Source of the DNA: Sulfurimonas sp.
GTDB lineage: Bacteria; Campylobacterota; Campylobacteria; Campylobacterales; Sulfurimonadaceae
Assembly: GCA_021648465.1 (NCBI GenBank)
Contig: JAKISR010000035.1
Coordinates: forward strand, 1-20,071
Direction: 5' to 3'
Length of the DNA stretch: 20,071 bases
Shown: piece by piece, positions 1-7,397 of the stretch
How positions within the stretch are numbered: position 1 is the first letter of the stretch
Layout: each line of letters starts with the position of its first letter
The notes under the pieces: generated by a model
What the model saw: only the letters and a program-made list of their open reading frames with translations
Told to the model about the DNA's origin: nothing
The model's database searches: none
Position numbers and translations under genes: made by a program

Positions 1-132
1 CCAATTTTGTAGATTTTTTGGGTTTATATTATTTGCACTTGCAATCTCGTTTAGAGTTCTCTCTTCTCTCAAAACTTCTAATACCAATCTTGTTTTTAAC
101 TGTGTTGAAAATTTAGCCATTTTCCTACTCAT
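1..132 (-). CDS. IS3-family transposase OrfA, N-terminal fragment (cut by window edge)
   Basis: This is the first 44 codons of a minus-strand reading frame that runs off the left edge of the window, beginning MSRKMAKFSTQLKTRL and continuing to LNEIASANNINPKNLQNW. The N-terminal helix-turn-helix look, with a basic start, a 'LNEIA' turn and a 'PKNLQNW' segment, is typical of OrfA of IS3-group elements, which binds the element's ends and is normally joined to the DDE-containing OrfB by a -1 frameshift. ATG at 132 is used because it precedes the conserved part; a second in-frame ATG at 120 is an alternative. The catalytic OrfB would lie outside the window, so whether the element is intact cannot be judged. 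Confidence 0.72.
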   Translation of the reverse strand, partial: MSRKMAKFSTQLKTRLVLEVLREERTLNEIASANNINPKNLQNW

Positions 133-220
133 ATTTATACCCTCACTTTTATTGTTTAATTTTACTCTTTTGAGAATTAAACTTTACAAAAAGTTGTTTG
201 ATTTTCTTGGGGTAGTATAG
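1..220 (-). mobile_element. Putative IS3-type insertion sequence, left end with orfA start
   Basis: The orfA fragment is preceded on the minus strand by an untranslated stretch that, read from about 220 downward, contains ACTACCCCAAGAAAATC. This resembles the CCCC-containing terminal repeats of many IS3-group elements, so the element boundary probably lies near 215-220. The other end is outside the window, so neither the inverted repeat nor a target duplication can be confirmed. The remaining 70 or so bases up to the DUF445 gene contain only A/T-rich sequence with a repeated TTGTTGTAAAA-like string. Confidence 0.38.
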
Positions 221-269
221 ATTTAAAACCATTTGTTGTAAAAAAATGTTGTAAAATTTTAAAAATAGA

Positions 270-295
270 AAACTTAAAGCTCTGAAATAAGGGCT
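270..295 (-). terminator. Weak terminator of the DUF445 gene
   Basis: On the minus strand AGCCCT (295-290) can pair with AGAGCT (283-278), giving six pairs including one G-U around a six-base loop. It is followed by TTAAGTTTTC, a broken T tract. The stem begins inside the TAG stop codon. The hairpin is short and the T run imperfect, so this is only a candidate. Confidence 0.3.
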
Positions 296-1004
296 AAAGT
301 AAGAAAGATGAGACTAAACCAATAAGTCCACCAAATACTCCACCCCACACAACAAGCCAAGAAAGATGCTCTTTAATTAGATTTTGTACTATATCTTTTA
401 CCATTTTAGGTGTAAGTTCATCTAATCTTTTATCTATAACTTCTTCTATGGAGTTAATCATATCACTGCTTAGTGATGAGTTTTTCATATGTTTTGTGAG
501 CATATTATTAAAATCTTCAGAGTTTACAATTTTTACAACTGCATTTTTCATCTTAAGTGAGAAAGGTTCACGAAGAGCATCAAGTGCAGACTCTCCACCA
601 AACATTCCAAGCATACCGCCAAAAGATGACTCCATTACAGTTTTACTAAGGGCATCAAATGCAGGAGAGAAGTCTGTTTCTTGTATGATTGGTTCTAAAT
701 TTATCTTTTTCTCTTCATCTTGAAAAAACTTATCAAGTTGTTCTTGTGTGAAAAATTGATTCATCATAAGATTTTTAATAGACTCTTTAAAAGCTTCAAA
801 TCTTGCAGGGATAACTCCTGAACCATAAAGAAGAGGAACTTTTTCAAACAACATATGGATAGCAAGTTGATTTGTTAAGGAACCTGAGAGTGCAAAGAGA
901 CCAGTGAAAAGCAGGAGTGAACTTATCTCAGAATCTATCAAATATGATGAAGCTATTAATAAAATAGCTATAAAATTGGTTATAAAACTTTTATTAATTA
1001 TCAA
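294..1004 (-). CDS. DUF445-family membrane protein
   Basis: The 236-residue protein has a hydrophobic N-terminus (about 8-50) that includes the family hallmark GSLTNQLAIHMLF, a long hydrophilic amphipathic middle, and a C-terminal membrane segment WLVVWGGVFGGLIGLVSSFLL. This two-ended membrane arrangement is the usual DUF445 (YheB-like) architecture. No biochemical function is established for the family; a membrane or envelope role is likely. The start is a TTG at 1004, chosen because AGAGGA stands six bases upstream and the hydrophobic helix begins directly after it. It is transcribed away from the 157-residue/RND pair and is the only gene between that pair and the insertion sequence. The divergent leader at 1005-1082 probably carries its promoter. 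Confidence 0.8.
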   Translation of the reverse strand: MIINKSFITNFIAILLIASSYLIDSEISSLLLFTGLFALSGSLTNQLAIHMLFEKVPLLYGSGVIPARFEAFKESIKNLMMNQFFTQEQLDKFFQDEEKKINLEPIIQETDFSPAFDALSKTVMESSFGGMLGMFGGESALDALREPFSLKMKNAVVKIVNSEDFNNMLTKHMKNSSLSSDMINSIEEVIDKRLDELTPKMVKDIVQNLIKEHLSWLVVWGGVFGGLIGLVSSFLL

Positions 1005-1082
1005 TATATATCCTCTAAAAGCGAAAGTATACTAAAAAGATTCTATAATTGGAAAAATTATAATTATAAATGAGAAAAGTAC
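1005..1082. promoter_or_regulatory. Divergent promoter region, DUF445 gene / 157-aa gene
   Basis: The 78 bases between the divergent starts hold promoter-like boxes in both directions. For the minus strand there is TATACT (1032-1027) in the context GTATACTTTCG, a string that recurs upstream of ispDF. For the plus strand there are two TATAAT hexamers (1044-1049 and 1059-1064). No clear -35 boxes are seen, which is usual in Campylobacterota, whose main sigma factor relies on the -10 box and upstream A/T phasing. Confidence 0.42.
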
Positions 1083-1556
1083 ATGAAACAAGAGAGCTAC
1101 GAGTTATTTAAAAGTGCAAAGATACAAACTATTTTAGATATTTTAAAAAATGAACTAAAAACTAGAAATGAGTCCCCTTTTTGGGCTGATAAAGTTATTC
1201 CTTTTTCTGGAGCGATACTTAGTGTTTTAATTCCTCTTAGAGATGCAGATATGCTTTTTAATCCAGAGGGAAAAGCAGAAGAGGTTTTAACACCAGAACT
1301 GTTTTTTAAATGGAATGATTTTGTAAGTCTAAAGTTTTTAGCTTTTACAATTCAAAAATCAAATGAAGCAGGGGAGCTTTTAAGAACTAAACTTGATGGC
1401 TCTATATGTGAAAATTATCAAACTGTAGATTTAAAACCATTAGGTGATTATTTGGCAAAAAATAGAGTAAACCTTGAAGATGAAAGTTTAGACTTTCCTA
1501 TCTCAAACTATAACTTACATCAAGGCGTAAGTAATGTGATTAAATCACTTCTTTAA
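1083..1556 (+). CDS. Conserved-looking hypothetical protein upstream of RND permease
   Basis: I do not recognise this 157-residue protein. It begins MKQESYELFKSAKIQTILD, is mostly soluble in composition, and contains one moderately hydrophobic stretch (about 38-52, KVIPFSGAILSVLIPL) flanked by charged residues. There is no signal peptide and no Cys-rich or obvious catalytic motif. The start is ATG at 1083 with a weak GAG-type ribosome site eight bases upstream. It ends six bases before the RND permease, with the same direction, so the two are almost certainly co-transcribed and this protein may assist or regulate the transporter (inference from spacing only). It does not have the features of a membrane fusion protein, which would be about twice as long, with a signal or lipoprotein sequence and a coiled coil. 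Confidence 0.7.
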   Translation: MKQESYELFKSAKIQTILDILKNELKTRNESPFWADKVIPFSGAILSVLIPLRDADMLFNPEGKAEEVLTPELFFKWNDFVSLKFLAFTIQKSNEAGELLRTKLDGSICENYQTVDLKPLGDYLAKNRVNLEDESLDFPISNYNLHQGVSNVIKSLL

Positions 1557-1562
1557 AAATAT

Positions 1563-4500
1563 ATGACAAGTTTCATAGAATATTTTATTAAAAATACCAG
1601 ACTAAATTATATGCTATTGATTTTTATAGCATATATGGGTTATAACGCGTATGTATATATTCCAAAAGAAATTTTCCCAAATGTTGAACTTGAAAAGATA
1701 AGTGTTTTAGGTGCATATAGTGGTACAAGTGCTTCTGTTATGGACAAGATGGCTGTTCGTGATATCGAAGATCACTTAAGCAATATTAATGGCATTGATA
1801 AGATGGAGACAACCATCACCCCTGGGGCATTTGCAATAGTTTTAACGCTAAATGAAAGTGCAAATAGGGTAAATACACTTTCTCGTGTAAAAGACTCCAT
1901 CGCTGTAACAGGGCAATATCTACCATCAGATATGAATGAACCAATAGCAAGACTTTTAGATAAAATTAAACCTTTAATAAAACTATCTATCTCTTCTCAA
2001 GTTCACTCAAGAGGTGAACTTACTATTATTGCTAAAGATATAAAATCAAAACTCTCGAAGATAAAAGATATAAGTGAGATACTTATTCGTGGTGATTCAA
2101 ATGAAGAAGTTTCTATAAAAATAGATTCAGAAGCTGTTTTAGCTTATAACTTAGAACATTCAGGTATCCAAAGAGCCATTGCAAATCTTTCATATATTTT
2201 CCCTATAGGGGACATAGAACAAAGAGGAAGTTTTGTTTATATATCTACTGTAAATGGTAAGTCAAGTGCTTTGGAGTGGGAAGATAGTATTTTAAATATA
2301 AATGGTAAATATATAAAACTTGGAGATATCGCAAAAGTTAAAGTTGAATATCCTCAAACAGATACCTTAGCAACATTTAATAACAACCCAACTATAACTC
2401 TTAAAATCTCTAAAGGCGATAGAGGTGACTCTATAAGGCTCTCAAAAAAATTAAGAGAGTATATAAAAAAAATAGAAAAAGGCTATGAGGGAGTGGAGTT
2501 TTATTTTTATCAAGATACATCTAAAGTTGTTGAAAATAGACTAAATACTATTATTTCAAATCTTATGCTAGGGCTTATTTTAGCTTTTTTATCTATGTAT
2601 GTTTTGATAAACCTACGTATAGCTTTGATAGTTGCTCTTGGTATCCCTTTTTCTTTTACTATAGGGCTTTTGTTTATTTATTATATGGGTTACTCCATAA
2701 ATATTGTCTCACTTTTAGGTGCTTTAATAGTTATAGGTATAGTTGTTGATGATGCTATAGTTATAAGTGAGAATATTCAGCGTTATATAGATGAAGGGAT
2801 GGATAATTATAGTGCTTCTATAGCTGGACTTAAAGAGATGATATTGCCAGTTACATTAGCGACTGTTACAACAGTTGTGGCTTTTTTACCAATTTTTATG
2901 ATGAGTGGTGAAATTTCACTCTTTATTATTTTAATTCCTATAACTGTTATAATGATTTTACTTGGCTCACTTATGGAGAGTTTTTTATTTTTACCACTTC
3001 ACGCACAGGAATTTTTGAAAAAAAGTAATAATTTAATAGACTGGAAACCATTTCAAATACTATACGGAAAAGTACTCTCTTTTTTAATTACTTATAAAAA
3101 AACATTTGTTTTTATGTTTTTGATTATCATACCTATAGCTACGGTTATAACAGCAAAATCTATGAAGTTTCAGTTTTTTCCAAACTTTGATGGTAATTAC
3201 ATCTATATCTCTGGAAAGCTAGATATAAATACTCCGTTAGAGGATACTTATGATGTGTCAAGAGAGATAGAAGCTAAGATGATGGAGTATGGTGATGAGT
3301 TTTCACTTAAGTCGATTGCTTCAGTTGTTGGTTATAGAAGAAGCCTCTCAGGAGAGACACAAAGAAATAATAGTGTTTTTATGATTACTATGGAACTTTA
3401 TGAGCGAGAAGATACAAACTGGATAAGTAAATATATAAATCCAGTTTTAAATTTTAGTTTTGATTTTAATGATGAAAATAAAATACGAAAAAAACAAACT
3501 TATGAACTCTCTCCGCGTGTAAAAGAGATTATCAATCCATTTAAAGAAAAATACTCTATGGTTGAGCTTGGTGTGATGGAAGATAAACCAGGACTTATAA
3601 GAAGTGACATACAAATAAATCTCTCTGGAAGTAACGATATAGAGATGCAAGATGGGATTAAAAGATTAGAGTATGAACTATCCAAAATAGATGGTATAAA
3701 AAACTTTAGCGATAATATTAAATATGGAAAAATGGAGTATAAACTTAAAATTAACTCTTATGGAGAGAGTTTAGGATTAAGTGAAGCTTCTATTGCAAAA
3801 GTTCTTAGCTCTTACTTTTTAGAAAAAAGACAGGGTACTACTTTTAATAATACTGGCATAATGGAGATAAAAACACAAGATAGTTCTAAGGATAACACTC
3901 AAACATTGCGTGATTTTAATATTGCTCTTGGTGATGGAAGATATGTAAAACTTACAGATGTTGCAGATATTATAGAGATGCGTGATTATGAGAAAATAAA
4001 TAAATTAAATGGCAATATTATTAAAACGATGTATGCAAATATTGATAAAAGACATATTACCGCACATGAAGTTATCACGCTACTTGAACCAACCATTCAA
4101 GAGATATCAAAATCAGGTATAGATGTTAAACTTTTGGGAGAAAGAGAAAAAAGTAATCAATTAAAAGGGGATATGCAAGATGTTCTTATTTTAGTAATAT
4201 TTTTAATATTTTTGACATTATTGCTGATTTTTTCGAAAATAAAATATGTACTAATGGTTATGAGTATTATCCCTCTATCTGTTTTGGGAGCATTAATAGG
4301 ACATAAAATTTTAGGTTTAAACTTATCAATGCCTTCTATTATAGGAATTTTAGGATTAGCTGGTGTTGTTATAAATGATGGGATAATCATGTTAAATTTC
4401 TTACATGGAACTCATAATACAGAATCATTTTTCCAAAGAGCAAAACTTCGACTTCGACCCATTGTTATAACAACGGTTACAACATTTTTAGGACTCTTTA

Positions 4501-4664
4501 CCATAATGTTTTATGCTACTGGACAAGCGGTGATTCTTCAACCAATTGCCATATCTTTAGGATTTGGTCTTATATGGGGAACAGTTTTAAATCTTTTATA
4601 TTTACCTACACTTTATGCTTTAGTAAATGGAATTAATCCAATTGATAGTATTAAAAGAAGTTAA
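1563..4664 (+). CDS. RND-superfamily efflux permease (AcrB-like)
   Basis: The 1033-residue length and plan fit the AcrB/HAE class of inner-membrane, proton-driven exporters. There is a TM helix at about 15-32, a large periplasmic loop, a block of helices at about 325-490, a second large loop, and a final helix block from about 865. TM4 has the proton-relay pair D396-D397 (GIVVDDAIVISEN). The equivalent region of TM10 reads GVVINDGIIML, with N938-D939 where AcrB has its essential lysine (K940), so the relay must be built differently. The ATG at 1563 has no good ribosome site and lies six bases after the preceding stop, suggesting coupled translation. No periplasmic adaptor or outer-membrane channel gene is adjacent, so partners must be encoded elsewhere or be absent. 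The substrate is unknown. Confidence 0.88.
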   Translation: MTSFIEYFIKNTRLNYMLLIFIAYMGYNAYVYIPKEIFPNVELEKISVLGAYSGTSASVMDKMAVRDIEDHLSNINGIDKMETTITPGAFAIVLTLNESANRVNTLSRVKDSIAVTGQYLPSDMNEPIARLLDKIKPLIKLSISSQVHSRGELTIIAKDIKSKLSKIKDISEILIRGDSNEEVSIKIDSEAVLAYNLEHSGIQRAIANLSYIFPIGDIEQRGSFVYISTVNGKSSALEWEDSILNINGKYIKLGDIAKVKVEYPQTDTLATFNNNPTITLKISKGDRGDSIRLSKKLREYIKKIEKGYEGVEFYFYQDTSKVVENRLNTIISNLMLGLILAFLSMYVLINLRIALIVALGIPFSFTIGLLFIYYMGYSINIVSLLGALIVIGIVVDDAIVISENIQRYIDEGMDNYSASIAGLKEMILPVTLATVTTVVAFLPIFMMSGEISLFIILIPITVIMILLGSLMESFLFLPLHAQEFLKKSNNLIDWKPFQILYGKVLSFLITYKKTFVFMFLIIIPIATVITAKSMKFQFFPNFDGNYIYISGKLDINTPLEDTYDVSREIEAKMMEYGDEFSLKSIASVVGYRRSLSGETQRNNSVFMITMELYEREDTNWISKYINPVLNFSFDFNDENKIRKKQTYELSPRVKEIINPFKEKYSMVELGVMEDKPGLIRSDIQINLSGSNDIEMQDGIKRLEYELSKIDGIKNFSDNIKYGKMEYKLKINSYGESLGLSEASIAKVLSSYFLEKRQGTTFNNTGIMEIKTQDSSKDNTQTLRDFNIALGDGRYVKLTDVADIIEMRDYEKINKLNGNIIKTMYANIDKRHITAHEVITLLEPTIQEISKSGIDVKLLGEREKSNQLKGDMQDVLILVIFLIFLTLLLIFSKIKYVLMVMSIIPLSVLGALIGHKILGLNLSMPSIIGILGLAGVVINDGIIMLNFLHGTHNTESFFQRAKLRLRPIVITTVTTFLGLFTIMFYATGQAVILQPIAISLGFGLIWGTVLNLLYLPTLYALVNGINPIDSIKRS

Positions 4665-4676
4665 AATATTATTTTT

Positions 4677-5069
4677 TTATTTATATGAAACAATTGGTAA
4701 ATTTATGGATTTGGCATAATTCATACCACCTTTTAGATTGATAATTTGATACTTATAGTTTTTAGAAAGAAAATCTGAGAGCATAGTTGTTCTGCTACTA
4801 GATCTACATATAAGTGCAAAAGGTTTTTTTGTATCAACTGCTTTATTTAATTTTTCTATAAACTCATCAAGGTTGTATTTTCCTTGTGCATCAAAAAACA
4901 TAATAGGGATAGCACCACTTAAGAGTCCTGTTTGTTTCCACTCCCCAGGTGTTCTAATATCAACAATAGGTATATTTGAGTTTATATGTTTTTTTGAAAC
5001 TTTCTCATTTGTAACTGTTGCAAAAATAGAAATTGTAAAAATTAGTAATAGTGTTATTATTTTTTTCAA
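4677..5069 (-). CDS. Secreted (periplasmic) rhodanese-domain protein
   Basis: The 130-residue protein starts with a signal peptide (MKKIITLLLIFTISIFATVT) followed by a single rhodanese domain: the substrate-binding IVDIRTPGEW motif near 35-44 and the active-site loop CRSSSRT with nucleophile C88. Rhodaneses carry sulfane sulfur as a cysteine persulfide; a periplasmic location suggests handling of thiosulfate or polysulfide, plausible for a sulfur-oxidising host, but this is inference. The frame is open to an ATG at 5114, yet I chose TTG at 5069 because GGAG lies seven bases upstream and the signal peptide starts exactly there, whereas the longer version adds a non-conserved 15-residue leader. 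It converges with the RND gene, with only 12 bases between the stops. Confidence 0.82.
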   Translation of the reverse strand: MKKIITLLLIFTISIFATVTNEKVSKKHINSNIPIVDIRTPGEWKQTGLLSGAIPIMFFDAQGKYNLDEFIEKLNKAVDTKKPFALICRSSSRTTMLSDFLSKNYKYQIINLKGGMNYAKSINLPIVSYK

Positions 5070-5144
5070 TTTTGTTCTCCAGAGGTAAAATAAATTGTAT
5101 AATTGTATCAACAAAGAGATAATATCTCATAAGGATTAATATAC
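5070..5144. promoter_or_regulatory. Divergent promoter region, rhodanese / 122-aa gene
   Basis: The 75-base gap between divergent starts contains the rhodanese ribosome site (GGAG, 5080-5077) and, on the plus strand, TATAAT at 5098-5103 preceded directly by TG. The opposite strand reads TATACAAT across the same spot, so the two promoters probably overlap. AAGGA, which precedes the plus-strand ATG, is a clear ribosome site. Confidence 0.4.
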
Positions 5145-5513
5145 ATGGCATCTCAAAAAGTGATTGATAATTCACAAAGGCTTCGTTATATAAGAGCACT
5201 AGAGAGATTTTATAAAAGTATTTTATCGTATTTAATAAATACACCAGAATTAACAAGTGCAGGTTATAATAAAAAAATTACAAATGCTCTAAAGATTTTA
5301 CAAAGAATCCAAGAGATGGCATTATATAAAGGTGATTTGCAAGATTTACAAAAACTAGTTACGAAGATGATAGGTTTTAAGGACAGTGATAAAGATATAG
5401 AAGATATAAAAGATGAGCTTCTTTATAGCTCAAACCAGTTAGAAAAAACTAAAAGCGCAAGACGTTATAAAAAAGATAAATATGCCCAGTCAAAATATGA
5501 AGATTGGGAATAG
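5145..5513 (+). CDS. Small charged hypothetical protein
   Basis: This 122-residue protein is not recognised. It is rich in Lys, Asp, Glu and Tyr, has no membrane segment or signal peptide, and looks almost entirely helical, with a C-terminal basic stretch (KTKSARRYKKDKYAQSKYEDWE, roughly 101-122) that could contact nucleic acid or membrane lipid, though nothing proves it. ATG at 5145 follows AAGGATTAATATAC, a good ribosome site and spacing. It is divergent from the rhodanese and convergent with the small membrane protein downstream, separated by five bases, so it is probably a single-gene unit. The clean ribosome site and promoter support it as a real gene. Confidence 0.65.
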   Translation: MASQKVIDNSQRLRYIRALERFYKSILSYLINTPELTSAGYNKKITNALKILQRIQEMALYKGDLQDLQKLVTKMIGFKDSDKDIEDIKDELLYSSNQLEKTKSARRYKKDKYAQSKYEDWE

Positions 5514-5518
5514 TTTAC

Positions 5519-5845
5519 TTATAAATACATAAATTGAGACAAGAGGATAATAATTACTACAAAGCTAAATGGAAAAAAATGACTTTTAAACACCCAAGGA
5601 TTTATTTTAAATAGTTTTTGATTAACACCTCTAATACCAAGCCATAAAGCTAAAAATGCTTTTATACTAAGTAAAATTTGAAAAGATGTCATACCATCTT
5701 CTGATATTTCACCAAAAATTTGCGTTATTAGGTAAAGACCACTTGCAACTGCAATCATAAGAGCATAGGGGACAACTTTTCTAACATGTATCATTATCGC
5801 TTCTCTTGCTTTTTTATGCTCTTCCTCATTTAGAGTTTGAGTCAT
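5519..5845 (-). CDS. Small integral membrane protein, N-terminus uncertain
   Basis: From the first available ATG this is 108 residues with three membrane helices (about 26-46, 57-76 and 88-108) and a basic-acidic leader MTQTLNEEEHKKAREA. However, the frame stays open 31 codons further upstream and there encodes a convincing extra helix containing IHTIHIFSVFIYGG, so the functional protein is probably a four-helix membrane protein of about 139 residues. A His-rich first helix followed by GG is reminiscent of CopD or related cytochrome-like membrane families, but I cannot assign one. The ATG at 5845 has no ribosome site. It lies between the 122-residue gene and gdhA, transcribed away from gdhA. 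Confidence 0.62.
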   Translation of the reverse strand: MTQTLNEEEHKKAREAIMIHVRKVVPYALMIAVASGLYLITQIFGEISEDGMTSFQILLSIKAFLALWLGIRGVNQKLFKINPWVFKSHFFPFSFVVIIILLSQFMYL

Positions 5846-5938
5846 TTTTGATAAAAATAAAATATCAACAAATAAAAAACCTCCATAAATAAATACAGAA
5901 AATATATGAATTGTGTGTATTAATGTATAAGTGATGAT
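5846..5938 (-). other. In-frame N-terminal extension lacking a standard start codon
   Basis: Reading upstream of ATG 5845 in the same frame, 31 sense codons follow an in-frame TAA (5941-5939). They encode IITYTLIHTIHIFSVFIYGG and then a short hydrophobic run to LSK: a full membrane helix in register with the protein. None of the 31 codons is ATG, GTG or TTG. The stretch begins with two ATC codons, and AAGGA lies just upstream, three bases from the first ATC (5938) and six from the second (5935). Either translation starts at AUC, the ATG has been mutated, or there is a sequence error. Confidence 0.5.
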
Positions 5939-5975
5939 TTATCCTTTTTTTTTCAAATTTTAACATAAATGTTTG

Positions 5976-6043
5976 TAGATATATCTATTTTATATCAATT
6001 AGAGTAGTATTACATAGATATTTTTTTAAAAGGTATATCTATG
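5976..6043 (+). promoter_or_regulatory. Repeated TAGATAT motifs and start-codon hairpin upstream of gdhA
   Basis: A perfect 12-bp palindrome, TAGATATATCTA, lies at 5976-5987. The same half-site returns as a separated inverted repeat: CATAGATAT at 6013-6021 and ATATCTATG at 6035-6043. The right arm contains the gdhA ATG (6041-6043), and the loop between the arms holds the ribosome site AAAAGG. The centres of the last two half-sites are about 21 bases apart. The arrangement could be an operator for a dimeric regulator, or an mRNA hairpin that controls access to the start codon. Confidence 0.42.
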
Positions 6044-7396
6044 AATAACATTCAAGATGAAATAAAAAAATTTGAGAGCAGTAAGTGTGAAGAAAATAAT
6101 GTGTTTTATCAAGCTATGGAGGAGGTAATTTTTTCTATAGCACCACTTTTAGAATCAGATGAAAAATACGCAAGACATGCAATTTTAGATAGACTAGTAG
6201 TACCAGATAGAATTATTAAGTTTAAGGTAACGTGGTTAAACGATAAAAATGAGATTCAAGTAAACACAGGTTATAGAGTTCAATTTAATAATGCTCTAGG
6301 ACCGTACAAAGGTGGGTTGCGATTTCACCCAAGTGTTAATGAAGGGATATTGAAGTTTTTAGGATTTGAGCAAATTATTAAGAATTCACTTACTGGCTTA
6401 CCAATTGGTGGAGCTAAGGGAGGAAGTGATTTTGACCCCAAAGGTAAAAGTAATTTTGAAATTATGAAATTTTGTTCATCATTTATGGTTGAGTTACATA
6501 AGTATATTGGTTCTCGCATAGATGTACCTGCTGGTGATATTGGTGTGGGTAGTCGTGAAATTGGCTATCTTTTTGGAGAGTATAAAAAAATAACATCATC
6601 GTATGAAGGAGTTTTAACCGGTAAGCCATTTATGTTTGGAGGTTCACTAATGAGACCACAGGCTACTGGTTATGGAGTTGTATATTTTACACAAACAATG
6701 CTTGAGATTGAAGGTAAAGAATCACTAGAAGGAAAGACATGCACAGTAAGTGGTGCTGGAAATGTGGCACTTCATGCAATTGAAAAACTTCAAGAGATTG
6801 GTGCTATAGTTGTATCATGCACAGATTCAAGAGGAACTATTCATGATCCACGCGGTGTTGATTTATGCCTATTAAAGGAGATAAAACTTCAAAAAAGAGG
6901 CTCCTTAGAGGGATATATTAGGGTTTATCCAGAAGCTAAATATATACCATTTGAAGAATATCCAGAGGGAGCTCATGCTGTTTGGGATATACCGTGTTAC
7001 GCTGCATTTCCATGTGCCACTCAAAATGAACTTACAGATATAGATGCTCAAAATTTAATAGTAAATGGTTGCGTTAGTGTTAGTGAAGGGGCGAATATGC
7101 CATCTACTCATAAAGCAATAAATGATTTTTTATCTCATAAAATTTGTTTTGCTCCAGCAAAAGCAGCAAATGCAGGTGGTGTAATAGTTAGTGAATTTGA
7201 GATGGCTCAAAATGCATCTATGAGTAAGTGGAGTTTTGAAAAAGTTGATGAAAAGTTAAAATTGGCTATGCAACAAATTGTAAAAAGAGTAGCATTAACA
7301 GCTAGAGATTATGGAGTTGAGGGTAATTATGTTGATGGTGCTAATATTGCAGGATTTAAAAGAGTTGCAGATGCAATGATAGCTGAAGGTATATAA
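6041..7396 (+). CDS. gdhA: NADP-type glutamate dehydrogenase
   Basis: The enzyme interconverts 2-oxoglutarate plus ammonium and glutamate, using NADP(H) in the assimilatory hexameric class. At 451 residues it matches that class (about 447). The catalytic region GLPIGGAKGGSDFDPKGKS contains K126, equivalent to the catalytic lysine, and VPAGDIGVGSREIG contains D166, equivalent to the catalytic aspartate. The dinucleotide-binding domain starts near the GAGNVALHAIEKL motif (about 239). ATG at 6041 is supported by AAAAGG in the leader and by the family-like N-terminus with the conserved RVQFNNALGPYKGGLRFHPSV block. The mscS-type gene begins one base after its stop. The leader has palindromic motifs that may regulate it. 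With glnD and glmS in the same window, this is a nitrogen-metabolism neighbourhood. Confidence 0.95.
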   Translation: MNNIQDEIKKFESSKCEENNVFYQAMEEVIFSIAPLLESDEKYARHAILDRLVVPDRIIKFKVTWLNDKNEIQVNTGYRVQFNNALGPYKGGLRFHPSVNEGILKFLGFEQIIKNSLTGLPIGGAKGGSDFDPKGKSNFEIMKFCSSFMVELHKYIGSRIDVPAGDIGVGSREIGYLFGEYKKITSSYEGVLTGKPFMFGGSLMRPQATGYGVVYFTQTMLEIEGKESLEGKTCTVSGAGNVALHAIEKLQEIGAIVVSCTDSRGTIHDPRGVDLCLLKEIKLQKRGSLEGYIRVYPEAKYIPFEEYPEGAHAVWDIPCYAAFPCATQNELTDIDAQNLIVNGCVSVSEGANMPSTHKAINDFLSHKICFAPAKAANAGGVIVSEFEMAQNASMSKWSFEKVDEKLKLAMQQIVKRVALTARDYGVEGNYVDGANIAGFKRVADAMIAEGI

Positions 7397-7397
7397 A

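Noticed and set aside
448..723. Open frame on the plus strand inside the DUF445 gene
   Set aside because: It is the antisense shadow of a recognised family gene, with low-complexity Ser/Ile/Phe composition and no ribosome site.
5070..5114. Longer rhodanese beginning at ATG 5114
   Set aside because: It would put 15 extra residues before a good signal peptide. The TTG at 5069 has GGAG at ideal spacing.
5865..5895. GGAGG upstream of TTG TTG on the minus strand as a start for the small membrane protein
   Set aside because: Those TTG codons are out of frame with the protein and the frame ends after a few codons. GGAGG here simply encodes Gly-Gly of the helix.
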